A DNA stretch of 64,000 bases from HGM12587 sp945786935 (GTDB lineage: Bacteria > Bacillota > Clostridia > Lachnospirales > Lachnospiraceae). Positions within the stretch are counted from its first letter, which is position 1; every line of letters begins with the position of its first letter. The position numbers and the translations under genes are program-made. Where the stretch lies: positions 1-64,000 of the forward strand of contig CALZFY010000002.1 in the NCBI GenBank assembly GCA_945786935.1. Reading direction: 5' to 3'. Below the pieces are notes generated by a model, which saw nothing but the letters and a program-made list of their open reading frames with translations, did not search any database and was not told where the DNA came from. Positions 34,761 through 42,402 of this stretch are shown in pieces.

Positions 34761-35363
34761 TTGAGATATTATATTTCAGATCTGCATTTTTATCATGAAA
34801 GTCTGATCACTCAGATGGACTGCCGGGGCTTTCGGGACCAGCAGGACATGCATGAGCATATGATCACCCAGTGGAACCGGCGAGTCCGCAAAAACGATGA
34901 GGTGGTGGTACTGGGTGATCTGTCTATGGAAAAGTGGGAAAAGACAAAGGAGATTGTAGATCAGCTGAAAGGAAAAATTTATCTTATTTCCGGTAATCAT
35001 GACCGCTTTATCAAGGATAAGGAATTTGATGCTTCCCGTTTCGTGTGGGTGCGTTCCTATGCGGAAATGCATGATAACGGCAGAAAGGTGATTCTCTCCC
35101 ATTATCCGGTTATGTGCTATAACGGCCAGAATCGTCTCAGTAAACATGGAAATCCCAAAACCTACATGCTTCATGGCCATGTGCACGATACCCTGGATCA
35201 GAGACTTTTGGAGGAATTTCAGAAGATCACCCGAAACACCTTACGTGGTGATGCACCCATTCCCTGTAATCTTCTAAACTGCTTTTGCATGTATTCGGAC
35301 TACACCCCCTGGGGGCTTGATGAGTGGATCGCTTATCATGAAGAAAAAATGAAAAGCTCCTAG
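34761..35363 (+). CDS. Calcineurin-like metallophosphoesterase
   Basis: 200 residues with the metal-binding signature spread as expected: ISDLHFYHESLI (DxH), VLGDLSMEKW (GD), LISGNHDRF (GNHD), VILSHYPV and MLHGHVHDTL (GHxH). The substrate is unknown. The TTG start at 34761 is supported by a GAGG nine bases upstream and by the family N-terminus (RYYISDLHF). It is coupled to the preceding lipoprotein gene and closed by the hairpin before spoIIID. Confidence 0.88.
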   Translation: MRYYISDLHFYHESLITQMDCRGFRDQQDMHEHMITQWNRRVRKNDEVVVLGDLSMEKWEKTKEIVDQLKGKIYLISGNHDRFIKDKEFDASRFVWVRSYAEMHDNGRKVILSHYPVMCYNGQNRLSKHGNPKTYMLHGHVHDTLDQRLLEEFQKITRNTLRGDAPIPCNLLNCFCMYSDYTPWGLDEWIAYHEEKMKSS

Positions 35364-35368
35364 GAAGA

Positions 35369-35397
35369 GAATAGAAAAATTATCCCCTGCATACATT
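35369..35397 (+). promoter_or_regulatory. Candidate sigma-E promoter of spoIIID
   Basis: GAATAGA (35369-35375) and CATACATT (35390-35397) with 14-base spacing fit the sigma-E pattern. Transcription would start near 35404, inside the loop of the hairpin below, so its message lacks the left arm and keeps the ribosome binding site open. spoIIID is a sigma-E gene in Bacillus. Confidence 0.5.
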
Positions 35398-35427
35398 GTA
35401 AAAATGATGTTTGCAGGGGATTTTTTT
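35382..35427 (+). terminator. Terminator of the metallophosphoesterase operon that also covers the spoIIID ribosome binding site
   Basis: ATCCCCTGCA (35382-35391) and TGCAGGGGAT (35412-35421) form a perfect 10-bp stem followed by T7. The right arm contains the AGGGG binding site of spoIIID and the T run includes the first two bases of its TTG start. Confidence 0.75.
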
Positions 35428-35686
35428 GAAAGATTATATTGAAGAAAGAGCCGTGGAAGTCGCTTGTTATATTATTGAAAATAACGCAACGGTCAGACAA
35501 GCGGCAAAGAAATTTGGCATCTCCAAATCTACGGTACATAAGGATTGTACGGACCGTCTCCTGGTAATTAATCCTGCACTGGCCAGGGAAGTGCGTGGTG
35601 TATTGGAGATTAATAAACAGGAGAGACACATCAGAGGAGGTATGGCCACCAGAGAAAAATATCTGCATAAGCAGGAACATGCATAA
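35426..35686 (+). CDS. spoIIID: Sporulation transcriptional regulator SpoIIID
   Basis: 86 residues beginning MKDYIEERAVEVACYIIENN, with the helix-turn-helix TVRQAAKKFGISKSTVHKDC and a basic tail, as in SpoIIID of endospore formers. It switches the mother-cell programme between sigma-E and sigma-K. The TTG at 35426 gives the family N-terminus and has AGGGG six bases ahead; a TTG at 35411 lies inside the hairpin. See the overlapping terminator and sigma-E promoter entries for its control. Confidence 0.93.
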   Translation: MKDYIEERAVEVACYIIENNATVRQAAKKFGISKSTVHKDCTDRLLVINPALAREVRGVLEINKQERHIRGGMATREKYLHKQEHA

Positions 35687-35688
35687 CG

Positions 35689-35724
35689 AAAATGCCGGGG
35701 CAGAAAACTGACCTGGCATTTTTT
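35689..35724 (+). terminator. Terminator after spoIIID
   Basis: AAAATGCC and GGCATTTT pair (8 bp, with further G-C pairs inside) and are followed by TTTTTT; it also lies between converging genes. Confidence 0.75.
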
Positions 35725-35735
35725 CGTAAAACCTC

Positions 35736-36617
35736 TTAATTCTTTTCAGGATTTTGAATATAAAAATCCTTATATTCCCTGGGAGAAATTCCGTATTCTT
35801 TTTTGAAGGCCCGAAAGAAACTGGTGTAGTCTTTAAAGCCAAAGCGCGGATAGACACTGGTGATGCTGTCATTACTAAGAATGGCATCCCGGCACATGGA
35901 AAGCCGTTTTTTGGTAATGTATTGATGGACGGAAATTCCAAAGTTCTCCTTGAAAATGTGGGAAATATGATATTTGCTCACAAAGAACACCCTTGCCAGT
36001 TCATCTAAAGATAAATCCTCCTCCAGATGAGATTCAATGTATTGAAGAAGATTGTCGTAGAGCGCATCGGCCGCTTTGGCAGCTGCAGGATGTTCCATTT
36101 CATAAACAGCACGGTTTAAGTGAAGCACAAGATCGTTAACACACAGCTCGATCTTTGCAGCCTTGCCGAAACGGTTAGCATGAATCTCTTCCAGCAGTCG
36201 GAAAATTTTCGCCTGAAGGGCATTGAAGGCAATGAGATCAAAGTGAAAGATATACTTCTTGCTTTTACATACGAAATCTGTCAGGTAAGTGTAATCAGGA
36301 GAAATTTCCCCAAGGCGTTTTGCATAATCGGTACTGATCCAGAAAACAAAACGCTGATAAGCCAGCCCATCCTCAGATTTAAAAGCATGATGGTCAATAC
36401 CCGGAGGAATTAAGATCATGTCTCCCGGCTTTAACCCAAAGTTCTTCCCCTCGATGGACATGGACACATTGCCTTCTATAAATAAGTAAAATTCAAAATA
36501 GTCATGGGTATGATCTTTGACCCCTGCAAAATGGCTGTCATTATAATAGAAAATTTCGAAGTCCTTCGACAGCATGTATTTTCGGGGACTGAATTTTGAT
36601 TGGAGATTTTTTTTCAT
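35736..36617 (-). CDS. AraC-family regulator, divergent from the KDPG-type aldolase gene
   Basis: 293 residues: an N-terminal cupin sugar-sensing domain (DHTHDYFEFYLFIEG, LKPGDMILIPPGIDHHAF, residues about 25-100) and two C-terminal helix-turn-helix units (LDELARVFFVSKYHISHIF, ITSVYPRFGFKDYTSFFRAF). It is the best candidate to act on the operator block at 36700-36766 in the shared intergenic region, and by extension on its twin at 55120. Inducer not known; a sugar or sugar acid is expected. Confidence 0.88.
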   Translation of the reverse strand: MKKNLQSKFSPRKYMLSKDFEIFYYNDSHFAGVKDHTHDYFEFYLFIEGNVSMSIEGKNFGLKPGDMILIPPGIDHHAFKSEDGLAYQRFVFWISTDYAKRLGEISPDYTYLTDFVCKSKKYIFHFDLIAFNALQAKIFRLLEEIHANRFGKAAKIELCVNDLVLHLNRAVYEMEHPAAAKAADALYDNLLQYIESHLEEDLSLDELARVFFVSKYHISHIFKENFGISVHQYITKKRLSMCRDAILSNDSITSVYPRFGFKDYTSFFRAFKKEYGISPREYKDFYIQNPEKN

Positions 36618-36699
36618 AGTGCTTCACCTGAGAATAAAATGGACATTTGACAAAAAAACTGGAAACAACAGGTTTCAGATACGAAAATATTAACATGAC

Positions 36700-36766
36700 A
36701 CCGCAAGTTTTGCAACGTGAACAACAAAATAGACTATTGGAATTTGAAGGTTCATTCATGTATACT
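36700..36766 (+). promoter_or_regulatory. Operator and promoter of the aldolase gene (twin of 55120-55186)
   Basis: GCAAGTTTTGC (36703-36713, inverted repeat) and ACAACAAAATAG (36721-36732) precede TTGGAA (36737-36742), an 18-base spacer and TATACT (36761-36766). The same elements recur with identical spacing upstream of the dehydrogenase gene. The placement of the inverted repeat upstream of the -35 box suits an AraC activator. Confidence 0.65.
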
Positions 36767-36807
36767 GTCAGTATAAGGAAACTCTGAATAAAGAGAGCTT
36801 TTTGCTT

Positions 36808-36835
36808 CGTATCTGGAAGGCGCTGAACAGATACG
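36808..36835 (+). repeat. Hairpin in the aldolase leader
   Basis: CGTATCTG and CAGATACG form a perfect 8-bp stem around a 12-base loop. Related sequence (CTGnAAnGyrCTGAAC core) appears at 53045-53070 and around 19151-19167, so it may be a dispersed element rather than a local regulator. Confidence 0.45.
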
Positions 36836-36879
36836 GGCAGATGAAAATATTAAACATGAAGTGTGAAAGGAAAAAAGTT

Positions 36880-37521
36880 ATGCACGCAGAAATTTTAGAA
36901 AAAATCAAAAAAGTTGGTATTGTTCCGGTCGTTGTTCTTGAGGATGCAAAGAATGCAGCACCTCTTGCAAAAGCCCTGATCGAAGGCGGACTTCCATGTG
37001 CGGAGGTAACCTTCAGAACTGCCTGTGCGGAAGAATGCATTAAGATCATGCACGAACAGTACCCGGAAATTCTTCTTGGTGCAGGAACTGTGCTGACTAC
37101 AGAACAGGTAGACCGTGCAGTGGCAGCCGGTGCAGAATTTATCGTAAGCCCGGGCTTTGATCCGGAAATCGTTGACTACTGTCTGTCTAAGAATATCATG
37201 GTATTACCGGGATGTATCACACCATCAGAGGTTGCACAGGCTGTAAAGAGAGGATTAAAGGTTGTAAAATTTTTCCCGGCAGAACAGTTCGGCGGACTTG
37301 CTACTTTAAAAGCATTAGCAGCTCCCTATGTAGATATGCAGTTCATGCCAACCGGCGGTGTCAGTGCTAAGAATGTAAGAGAATATCTTGGATATAACAG
37401 ACTGGTTGCCTGCGGCGGAAGCTGGATGGTAAAGGGTGACCTTGTAAAAGCCGGAGACTTCGAAAGAATCGTTGAACTTACCAAAGAAGCAGCAGCCATT
37501 GTAAAGGAAGTTCGAGGCTAA
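36880..37521 (+). CDS. KDPG/KHG-type aldolase (2-keto-3-deoxy sugar acid aldolase)
   Basis: 213 residues of the class I Eda family. Glu42 and Arg46 in CAEVTFRT, IVSPGFDPEIVDYC, the Schiff-base Lys130 in LKVVKFFPAEQFGG and MPTGGVSAKNVREYLG are conserved. It cleaves a 2-keto-3-deoxy (phospho)sugar acid to pyruvate and an aldehyde; whether the substrate is phosphorylated or, for example, 2-keto-3-deoxy-fuconate cannot be told. The ATG at 36880 follows AAAGGAAAA; upstream in-frame starts lack a site. It is a single-gene unit with its own terminator. Shared control with the 55227 operon points to a common pathway. Confidence 0.88.
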   Translation: MHAEILEKIKKVGIVPVVVLEDAKNAAPLAKALIEGGLPCAEVTFRTACAEECIKIMHEQYPEILLGAGTVLTTEQVDRAVAAGAEFIVSPGFDPEIVDYCLSKNIMVLPGCITPSEVAQAVKRGLKVVKFFPAEQFGGLATLKALAAPYVDMQFMPTGGVSAKNVREYLGYNRLVACGGSWMVKGDLVKAGDFERIVELTKEAAAIVKEVRG

Positions 37522-37541
37522 TACACTTCATTGTAAAAAAT

Positions 37542-37587
37542 GCGTGGCGGTCTGCTTGAAATCAGGCAGGAAGCCACGCTTTTTATT
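37542..37587 (+). terminator. Terminator after the aldolase gene
   Basis: GCGTGGC and GCCACGC (7 bp) with inner CTGC/GCAG pairs, followed by TTTTTATTT. Confidence 0.8.
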
Positions 37588-37594
37588 TCGTGTT

Positions 37595-38515
37595 TTAAGT
37601 AAAGTTCGGTCTCATGGTAGTGGAGCCTCCCTCCACATACTCAGCCTCACCGGATTTTCGGTGATAATAGGTCATCTTGTAACTGTCAGGATCCACCTGA
37701 GAGGAAAAATCTGTAGGGGAGTATCCGGTAATTTCCTTAAATACCCTGTTAAAGCTGCGGATATTGGAAAAACCGCAATCCAGTGCAATGTCGATCATGC
37801 GGTGCTGGCTGCTGCCCAACAGAGAAATGGCCTGCTCGATTCGTACCATGTTCACATAAGTGACATAATTCATTCCCATAAGCTTTTTGAAGGTCTTGGA
37901 AAAATGGCTTGGAGAAAAATGCATCATGGAGGCAGCATATTCTAAAGTCAGATCTTCTGCATAATGACTGTCTATATGGTCTAAAAGTTCCTGAAACTCG
38001 CCAAGCATCCGTGCCCTGCGGCTGTGGTCAGCAGCCTTTTCTTCTCTGGGAAGCTTCCTCTTTAATAAAAACCAGAATTCCCGAAGTGCAGAAGTGACAA
38101 TGTCTTTGTAGTAGGGCTGCTTTTGGGAAAGCTCCGTTGGAATCAGGGAAAAAAGCCGCTCTAAAGGTTCGGCAAGACACAAATTTTCCAATTCCTGTGC
38201 AGTCACCAGGGGCATTTTAAAATGTGGGTTTTGAAAGCCGGAGCTAATGATAGTCGTATCGAAGATCAGGAAGGCTAAGTGGTTCGTTGTATGATAGGAA
38301 TCACTGTAATGGATCTGTCCGCTCTCGCAGATGACCAGATCTCCTGCATGAGCGGTAAAGCTCTGATCTGACACATGAAAGCTGGCTTCGCCTGAACGTA
38401 CATATACCAGCTCTATTTCTTTTTGCCAGTGTGCTACAAAGCTGATATTCTCATAATCTGAACACCATACCATCAAATCTGAATTGTAATTTCGAATCTC
38501 ATGAAATGCTTTCAT
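37595..38515 (-). CDS. AraC-family regulator, divergent from fucI
   Basis: 306 residues. N-terminal cupin domain (HWQKEIELVYVRSGEASFHV, HAGDLVICESGQIHY) and C-terminal helix-turn-helix pair (LEYAASMMHFSPSHFSKTF, MIDIALDCGFSNIRSFNRVF). The ATG at 38515 is eight bases after GGGAG; the ATG at 38521 is only two. It is separated from fucI by a 222-base divergent region and therefore probably controls fucose isomerase. It is a different protein from the AraC at 35736. Confidence 0.88.
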   Translation of the reverse strand: MKAFHEIRNYNSDLMVWCSDYENISFVAHWQKEIELVYVRSGEASFHVSDQSFTAHAGDLVICESGQIHYSDSYHTTNHLAFLIFDTTIISSGFQNPHFKMPLVTAQELENLCLAEPLERLFSLIPTELSQKQPYYKDIVTSALREFWFLLKRKLPREEKAADHSRRARMLGEFQELLDHIDSHYAEDLTLEYAASMMHFSPSHFSKTFKKLMGMNYVTYVNMVRIEQAISLLGSSQHRMIDIALDCGFSNIRSFNRVFKEITGYSPTDFSSQVDPDSYKMTYYHRKSGEAEYVEGGSTTMRPNFT

Positions 38516-38654
38516 ATTCATTACTCCCGAAAGTGAACCTTAAAATCTGCTACAAACTTGGAAAATAGAAAAAATATATGCTAAGAATATCAAATATCAC
38601 AAAAAATGTCCATATCAAATCATTTTTTTGCGTGCATTATGAAAAAATCTATTG

Positions 38655-38697
38655 TATAATTAGTACACAAAACCAAGTTAGAGAGGGTTTGACTTGG
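38655..38697 (+). promoter_or_regulatory. fucI promoter -10 box and leader hairpin
   Basis: TATAAT (38655-38660) has only GTGCAT at the expected -35 place, a weak box that suggests activation by a regulator. CCAAGT (38673-38678) and ACTTGG (38692-38697) form a 6-bp hairpin at the start of the message. Confidence 0.45.
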
Positions 38698-38737
38698 TGA
38701 TATTGCGCATAAATTATATAATGGAGGTACACGTAAA

Positions 38738-40537
38738 ATGGCAGAGAGCAGATTAATCGGCGGTTATCCGGTAATTGGTATCAGACCTACAATCGACGGA
38801 CGTAGAGGAGCTTTAAAGGTTCGTGAAAGTCTTGAAGACCAGACCATGGGTATGGCTCAGGCAGCGAAAAAACTGTTTGAGGAAAACTTAAAATACTCTA
38901 ACGGAGAACCTGTAAAGGTTGTGATTGCCGACACTACAATCGGACGTGTTGCTGAAGCAGCAGCTTGCGAAGAAAAATTCAGAAGAGAAGGCGTTGCTAT
39001 CACATTAACTGTTACACCATGCTGGTGCTACGGTTCTGAAACAATGGATATGGACCCGACTACCATCAAAGCTGTTTGGGGATGCAACAAAACAGAAAGA
39101 CCAGGTGCTGTATACTTAGCATCCGTTCTTGCAACACATGCACAGAAAGGACTTCCTGCATTCGGTATTTACGGACATGATGTACAGGATATCGAAGACG
39201 GAGAAATTCCTGCAGACGTTGAAGAAAAATTATTAAGATTCGGACGTGCAGCAGTTGCAGCAGCTTCCATGAGAGGAAAATCTTACTTACAGATCGGTTC
39301 TATCTGTATGGGTATTGGCGGATCTATCATTGATTCTGATTTCCTTGAAAGCTACCTTGGCATGAGAGTTGAATCAGTTGACGAAGTAGAAATCATCCGT
39401 CGTATGACAGAAGGTATCTATGATGAAGCTGAATTCCAGAAAGCTCTTGCATGGGCAAAAGAAAAATGCGTTATGGGATTTGACAAGAATCCGGACGAAT
39501 TAAAGATGAGCGAAGAAAAGAAAGCTGAACAGTTCGAATTCGTTGTTAAGATGGCAGTTATCATCAAAGACTTAATGAACGGAAACAAGAACTTACCGGC
39601 AGGCTGTGAAGAAGAAGCAGTTGGACACAACGCTATCGCAGCTGGTTTCCAGGGACAGAGACAGTGGACAGACTTCTATCCAAACGGTGACTTCGCAGAA
39701 GCAGTATTAAATACATCCTTCGACTGGAACGGAGCAAGAGAACCATATATCCTTGCTACAGAAAACGACGTTCTCAACGGTCTTGGTATGTTATTCATGA
39801 AACTCCTTACAAACAGAGCACAGATGTTTGCTGATGTTCGTACATACTGGAGCGGTGATGCAATTAAGAGAGTTACAGGATATGAAATCGAAGGCGTTGC
39901 AAAACAGGCTGATGGTATCATCCACTTAATCAACTCCGGTGCTTGCTGTCTGGATGCTAACGCAGAAGCAAAAGACGAAAACGGCACTGCAGTGATGAAA
40001 CCTTGGTATGAAGTAACTGAAGCTGATCAGGATGCGATCATGGCAGCTACTACATGGAACCCGGCTGACAACGGATACTTCCGTGGCGGCGGATTCTCTT
40101 CAAGATTCGAAACAACAGCTACCATGCCTGCAACTATGATCCGTCTCAACCTTGTAAAAGGTTTAGGACCGGTTCTTCAGATCGCAGAAGGATGGACAGT
40201 AGGACTTCCGGCAGAAGTATCTGATACACTTTGGAAGAGAACAGACTACACATGGCCATGTACATGGTTTGCTCCAAGATGTGATGGTAAAGAAGGTTCT
40301 CAGTTCAAGACAGCTTATGAAGTAATGAACAACTGGGGTGCTAACCACGGTGCAATCTCTTACGGACACATCGGTGCTGACTTAATCACCATGTGCTCTA
40401 TCTTAAGAATTCCAGTATGTATGCACAACGTACCAGATGAAAAGATCTTCAGACCGGCAGCATGGAATGCATTTGGTTCTGACAAAGAAGGCGCTGACTA
40501 CAGAGCATGTGCAACTTACGGACCATTCTACAAATAA
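38738..40537 (+). CDS. fucI: L-fucose isomerase
   Basis: 599 residues, close to the usual 590. It interconverts L-fucose and L-fuculose using manganese. GGYPVIGIRPTIDGRRGALKVRE, VTPCWCYGSETMDMDP, LATENDVLNGLGMLF and the C-terminal GANHGAISYGHIGADL (conserved histidines) fit FucI rather than arabinose isomerase. GGAGGT precedes the ATG. Codon use is highly biased, so it is probably abundant. No fuculokinase or fuculose-phosphate aldolase lies in the window; the transporter and fucU follow further downstream. Confidence 0.95.
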   Translation: MAESRLIGGYPVIGIRPTIDGRRGALKVRESLEDQTMGMAQAAKKLFEENLKYSNGEPVKVVIADTTIGRVAEAAACEEKFRREGVAITLTVTPCWCYGSETMDMDPTTIKAVWGCNKTERPGAVYLASVLATHAQKGLPAFGIYGHDVQDIEDGEIPADVEEKLLRFGRAAVAAASMRGKSYLQIGSICMGIGGSIIDSDFLESYLGMRVESVDEVEIIRRMTEGIYDEAEFQKALAWAKEKCVMGFDKNPDELKMSEEKKAEQFEFVVKMAVIIKDLMNGNKNLPAGCEEEAVGHNAIAAGFQGQRQWTDFYPNGDFAEAVLNTSFDWNGAREPYILATENDVLNGLGMLFMKLLTNRAQMFADVRTYWSGDAIKRVTGYEIEGVAKQADGIIHLINSGACCLDANAEAKDENGTAVMKPWYEVTEADQDAIMAATTWNPADNGYFRGGGFSSRFETTATMPATMIRLNLVKGLGPVLQIAEGWTVGLPAEVSDTLWKRTDYTWPCTWFAPRCDGKEGSQFKTAYEVMNNWGANHGAISYGHIGADLITMCSILRIPVCMHNVPDEKIFRPAAWNAFGSDKEGADYRACATYGPFYK

Positions 40538-40563
40538 TTGGTTTGATCTAAAATGTAATTTAG

Positions 40564-40590
40564 AAGAGGGCGGATTTCCCGCCCTCTTTT
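40564..40590 (+). terminator. Terminator after fucI
   Basis: AAGAGGGCG and CGCCCTCTT (9 bp) around a seven-base loop, followed by a short T run which merges into the repeat element below. Confidence 0.8.
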
Positions 40591-40675
40591 ACTGTTCACT
40601 CCGTTCCGGTAACTGGCAAAAATCGGGATTTTCTTACGAAAACCCTTGCGGAATAGTGACGTCTGTACAGTAACC
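40589..40675. repeat. Dispersed intergenic palindromic repeat, copy 3 (longest)
   Basis: Begins with ACTGTTCACTCCGTTCCGG followed by TAACTGGCA, and ends with TGTACAGTAACC. The first part matches the unit at 24160 and, reversed, those at 25857, 55094 and 57330; the last part matches TATACAGTAACC at 24142. Together they suggest an element of about 85 bases. Confidence 0.55.
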
Positions 40676-40730
40676 TCTTGCTTGCTATAGCAGGAAAAAC
40701 TTGTTAATATGATAGTAGGAACAAAAAAGA

Positions 40731-40753
40731 GCAGCGCCGGATTTTTGCGCTGC
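40731..40753 (+). promoter_or_regulatory. Leader hairpin before the response regulator gene
   Basis: GCAGCGC and GCGCTGC form a 7-bp stem with a nine-base loop, followed by AGATTTTAAAA, 30 bases before the start codon. It may act as a weak attenuator. Confidence 0.4.
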
Positions 40754-40782
40754 AGATTTTAAAATAAGTGCGGGAAGAAAAT

Positions 40783-42402
40783 ATGTATAAGGTACTACTG
40801 GTAGACGATGAGGCGCTGATTCGTGAAGCCATCAGCGAGAATATTATGTGGGAGGAAATGGGATTTTCCTTTATGGGAGCCTGTGAAAACGGAAAACAGG
40901 CGATGGAAGTGATTGAAAAGGAACAGCCGGATCTTCTGTTAACTGATATCAATATGCCTTACGTGGATGGCATGGAACTGACAAAATTTGTGTATGAAAA
41001 CTATCCTGATACCAAGGTGATCATTATCAGCGGCTTTGATGAATTTGAGTATGCAAAATGTGCTGTAAAGTATCAGGTTCTGGAATATATATTAAAACCC
41101 ATTACTCCTATGGAGTTTACGGAAACATTGCAGCGGGTAAAGGAGATGTTTGATGAAAAACGGCAAAGCCAGCGGGATATGAAAAAGATCCGAAGTGCTT
41201 ATGTGAGTAACCTTCCTGCTCTGCAGGGGCGTTACCTTCATCATCTGCTAAGCGGAACTGCAGATTATTCCAGACTGGAAGAAAAGCAGGAAGAGCTGAA
41301 ACTGAACCTCAGGGCCAGCTGCTATAACACTGCTTTGGTAGAAGGGGACAGCCTGGAGCCTTTTACAAGCCAGTATGCAAATGTGAAGGATGAACTGGCA
41401 TTGTTTGCCATATACAATATTACGGCAGAGATCGTTACCATGGAAGAATGCGGGATCGCCTTTCAGTCAATGGACGAAAAGACGGTAATTATTTTTATGG
41501 ATTCTACAAGAGAGGAGCTGCAGAAAAAAATCAGGCAGGTTCTCCCGAAGATCAGGAAGTCGGTAGAAGATTTCCTCAATATTCAGACGACCATTGCTGT
41601 TGGAAAGACAGTTTACGGAGTAGAAGAACTGGCAGATTCTTTTGCAAAGACCAAAAGCGCCATGGAATATAAATTTATGCTGGGCGGAAATCAGATCATT
41701 GAGGCAGAAGAGTACGAGGAAATCCGAAACGGTGCCAAATATGTGGATGTTTTTGAATGGGCTTCCAGAATCAGTGCCTCCGTCAGAACAAATCATCCGG
41801 AGGAGATCGAGGAAAAGACAAATGCATTTATACTGCAAATGAAACAGGGATTTGTCAATCGAAGCAGGAGCTTTGTTTATGTTCATAATCTGGTACTTTC
41901 AGTCATTAACCTTTTGGAACTTCCGGAAACTCTGGAAGAGGAAATTTTCAGTCAGGAAAAGGATTTTGTGGGGCAAATGGACAGCTGCGAAAATTTGGAT
42001 GAAGTAGCAAAGAGGCTGATTAAAATCTTTCGGTTTATCTGCGATCTTTTGTCAAATCAGCGGGACAGCTATGGAAGACGGCAGGCGATGCTGGCCATGG
42101 ACTATATTGAAAAAAATTATCAGGACAGCTCAGTGACCTTAAATTCTGTCTGCAATGCCCTGGCTATGAGTACCAGCTATTTCAGTTCGATTTTTAAAAG
42201 CTATACAGGGGAAACTTTTATTGAATCTCTCACAAAAAAACGCATGGAAAAGGCAAAAATGCTTTTAGAGCAGGGAAACTTAAAAACTTATGAGATTGCG
42301 GAGGCTGTAGGTTACAGTGATGCACATTATTTTAGCATTTCCTTTAAGAAGGCAGTAGGAAAGACTCCTACGGAATATGCGAAGGAATTTAAAAACTCAT
42401 GA
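40783..42402 (+). CDS. Response regulator with AraC output domain (YesN-like)
   Basis: 539 residues. A receiver domain (VLLVDDEALIREA; phosphoacceptor Asp55 in LLLTDINMP; the usual Lys in YILKPITPME) is followed by a long central region and a C-terminal AraC DNA-binding domain (LNSVCNALAMSTSYFSSIF, TYEIAEAVGYSDAHYFSISF). GGGAAG lies nine bases before the ATG at 40783. The kinase gene overlaps its stop (ATGA) and the binding protein gene overlaps the kinase, giving a three-gene sensor operon just upstream of the importer it most likely controls. Confidence 0.93.
   Translation: MYKVLLVDDEALIREAISENIMWEEMGFSFMGACENGKQAMEVIEKEQPDLLLTDINMPYVDGMELTKFVYENYPDTKVIIISGFDEFEYAKCAVKYQVLEYILKPITPMEFTETLQRVKEMFDEKRQSQRDMKKIRSAYVSNLPALQGRYLHHLLSGTADYSRLEEKQEELKLNLRASCYNTALVEGDSLEPFTSQYANVKDELALFAIYNITAEIVTMEECGIAFQSMDEKTVIIFMDSTREELQKKIRQVLPKIRKSVEDFLNIQTTIAVGKTVYGVEELADSFAKTKSAMEYKFMLGGNQIIEAEEYEEIRNGAKYVDVFEWASRISASVRTNHPEEIEEKTNAFILQMKQGFVNRSRSFVYVHNLVLSVINLLELPETLEEEIFSQEKDFVGQMDSCENLDEVAKRLIKIFRFICDLLSNQRDSYGRRQAMLAMDYIEKNYQDSSVTLNSVCNALAMSTSYFSSIFKSYTGETFIESLTKKRMEKAKMLLEQGNLKTYEIAEAVGYSDAHYFSISFKKAVGKTPTEYAKEFKNS

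Noticed and set aside
38738..40537. L-arabinose isomerase
   Set aside because: Size near 600 residues and the conserved blocks are those of FucI; arabinose isomerases are about 500 residues.
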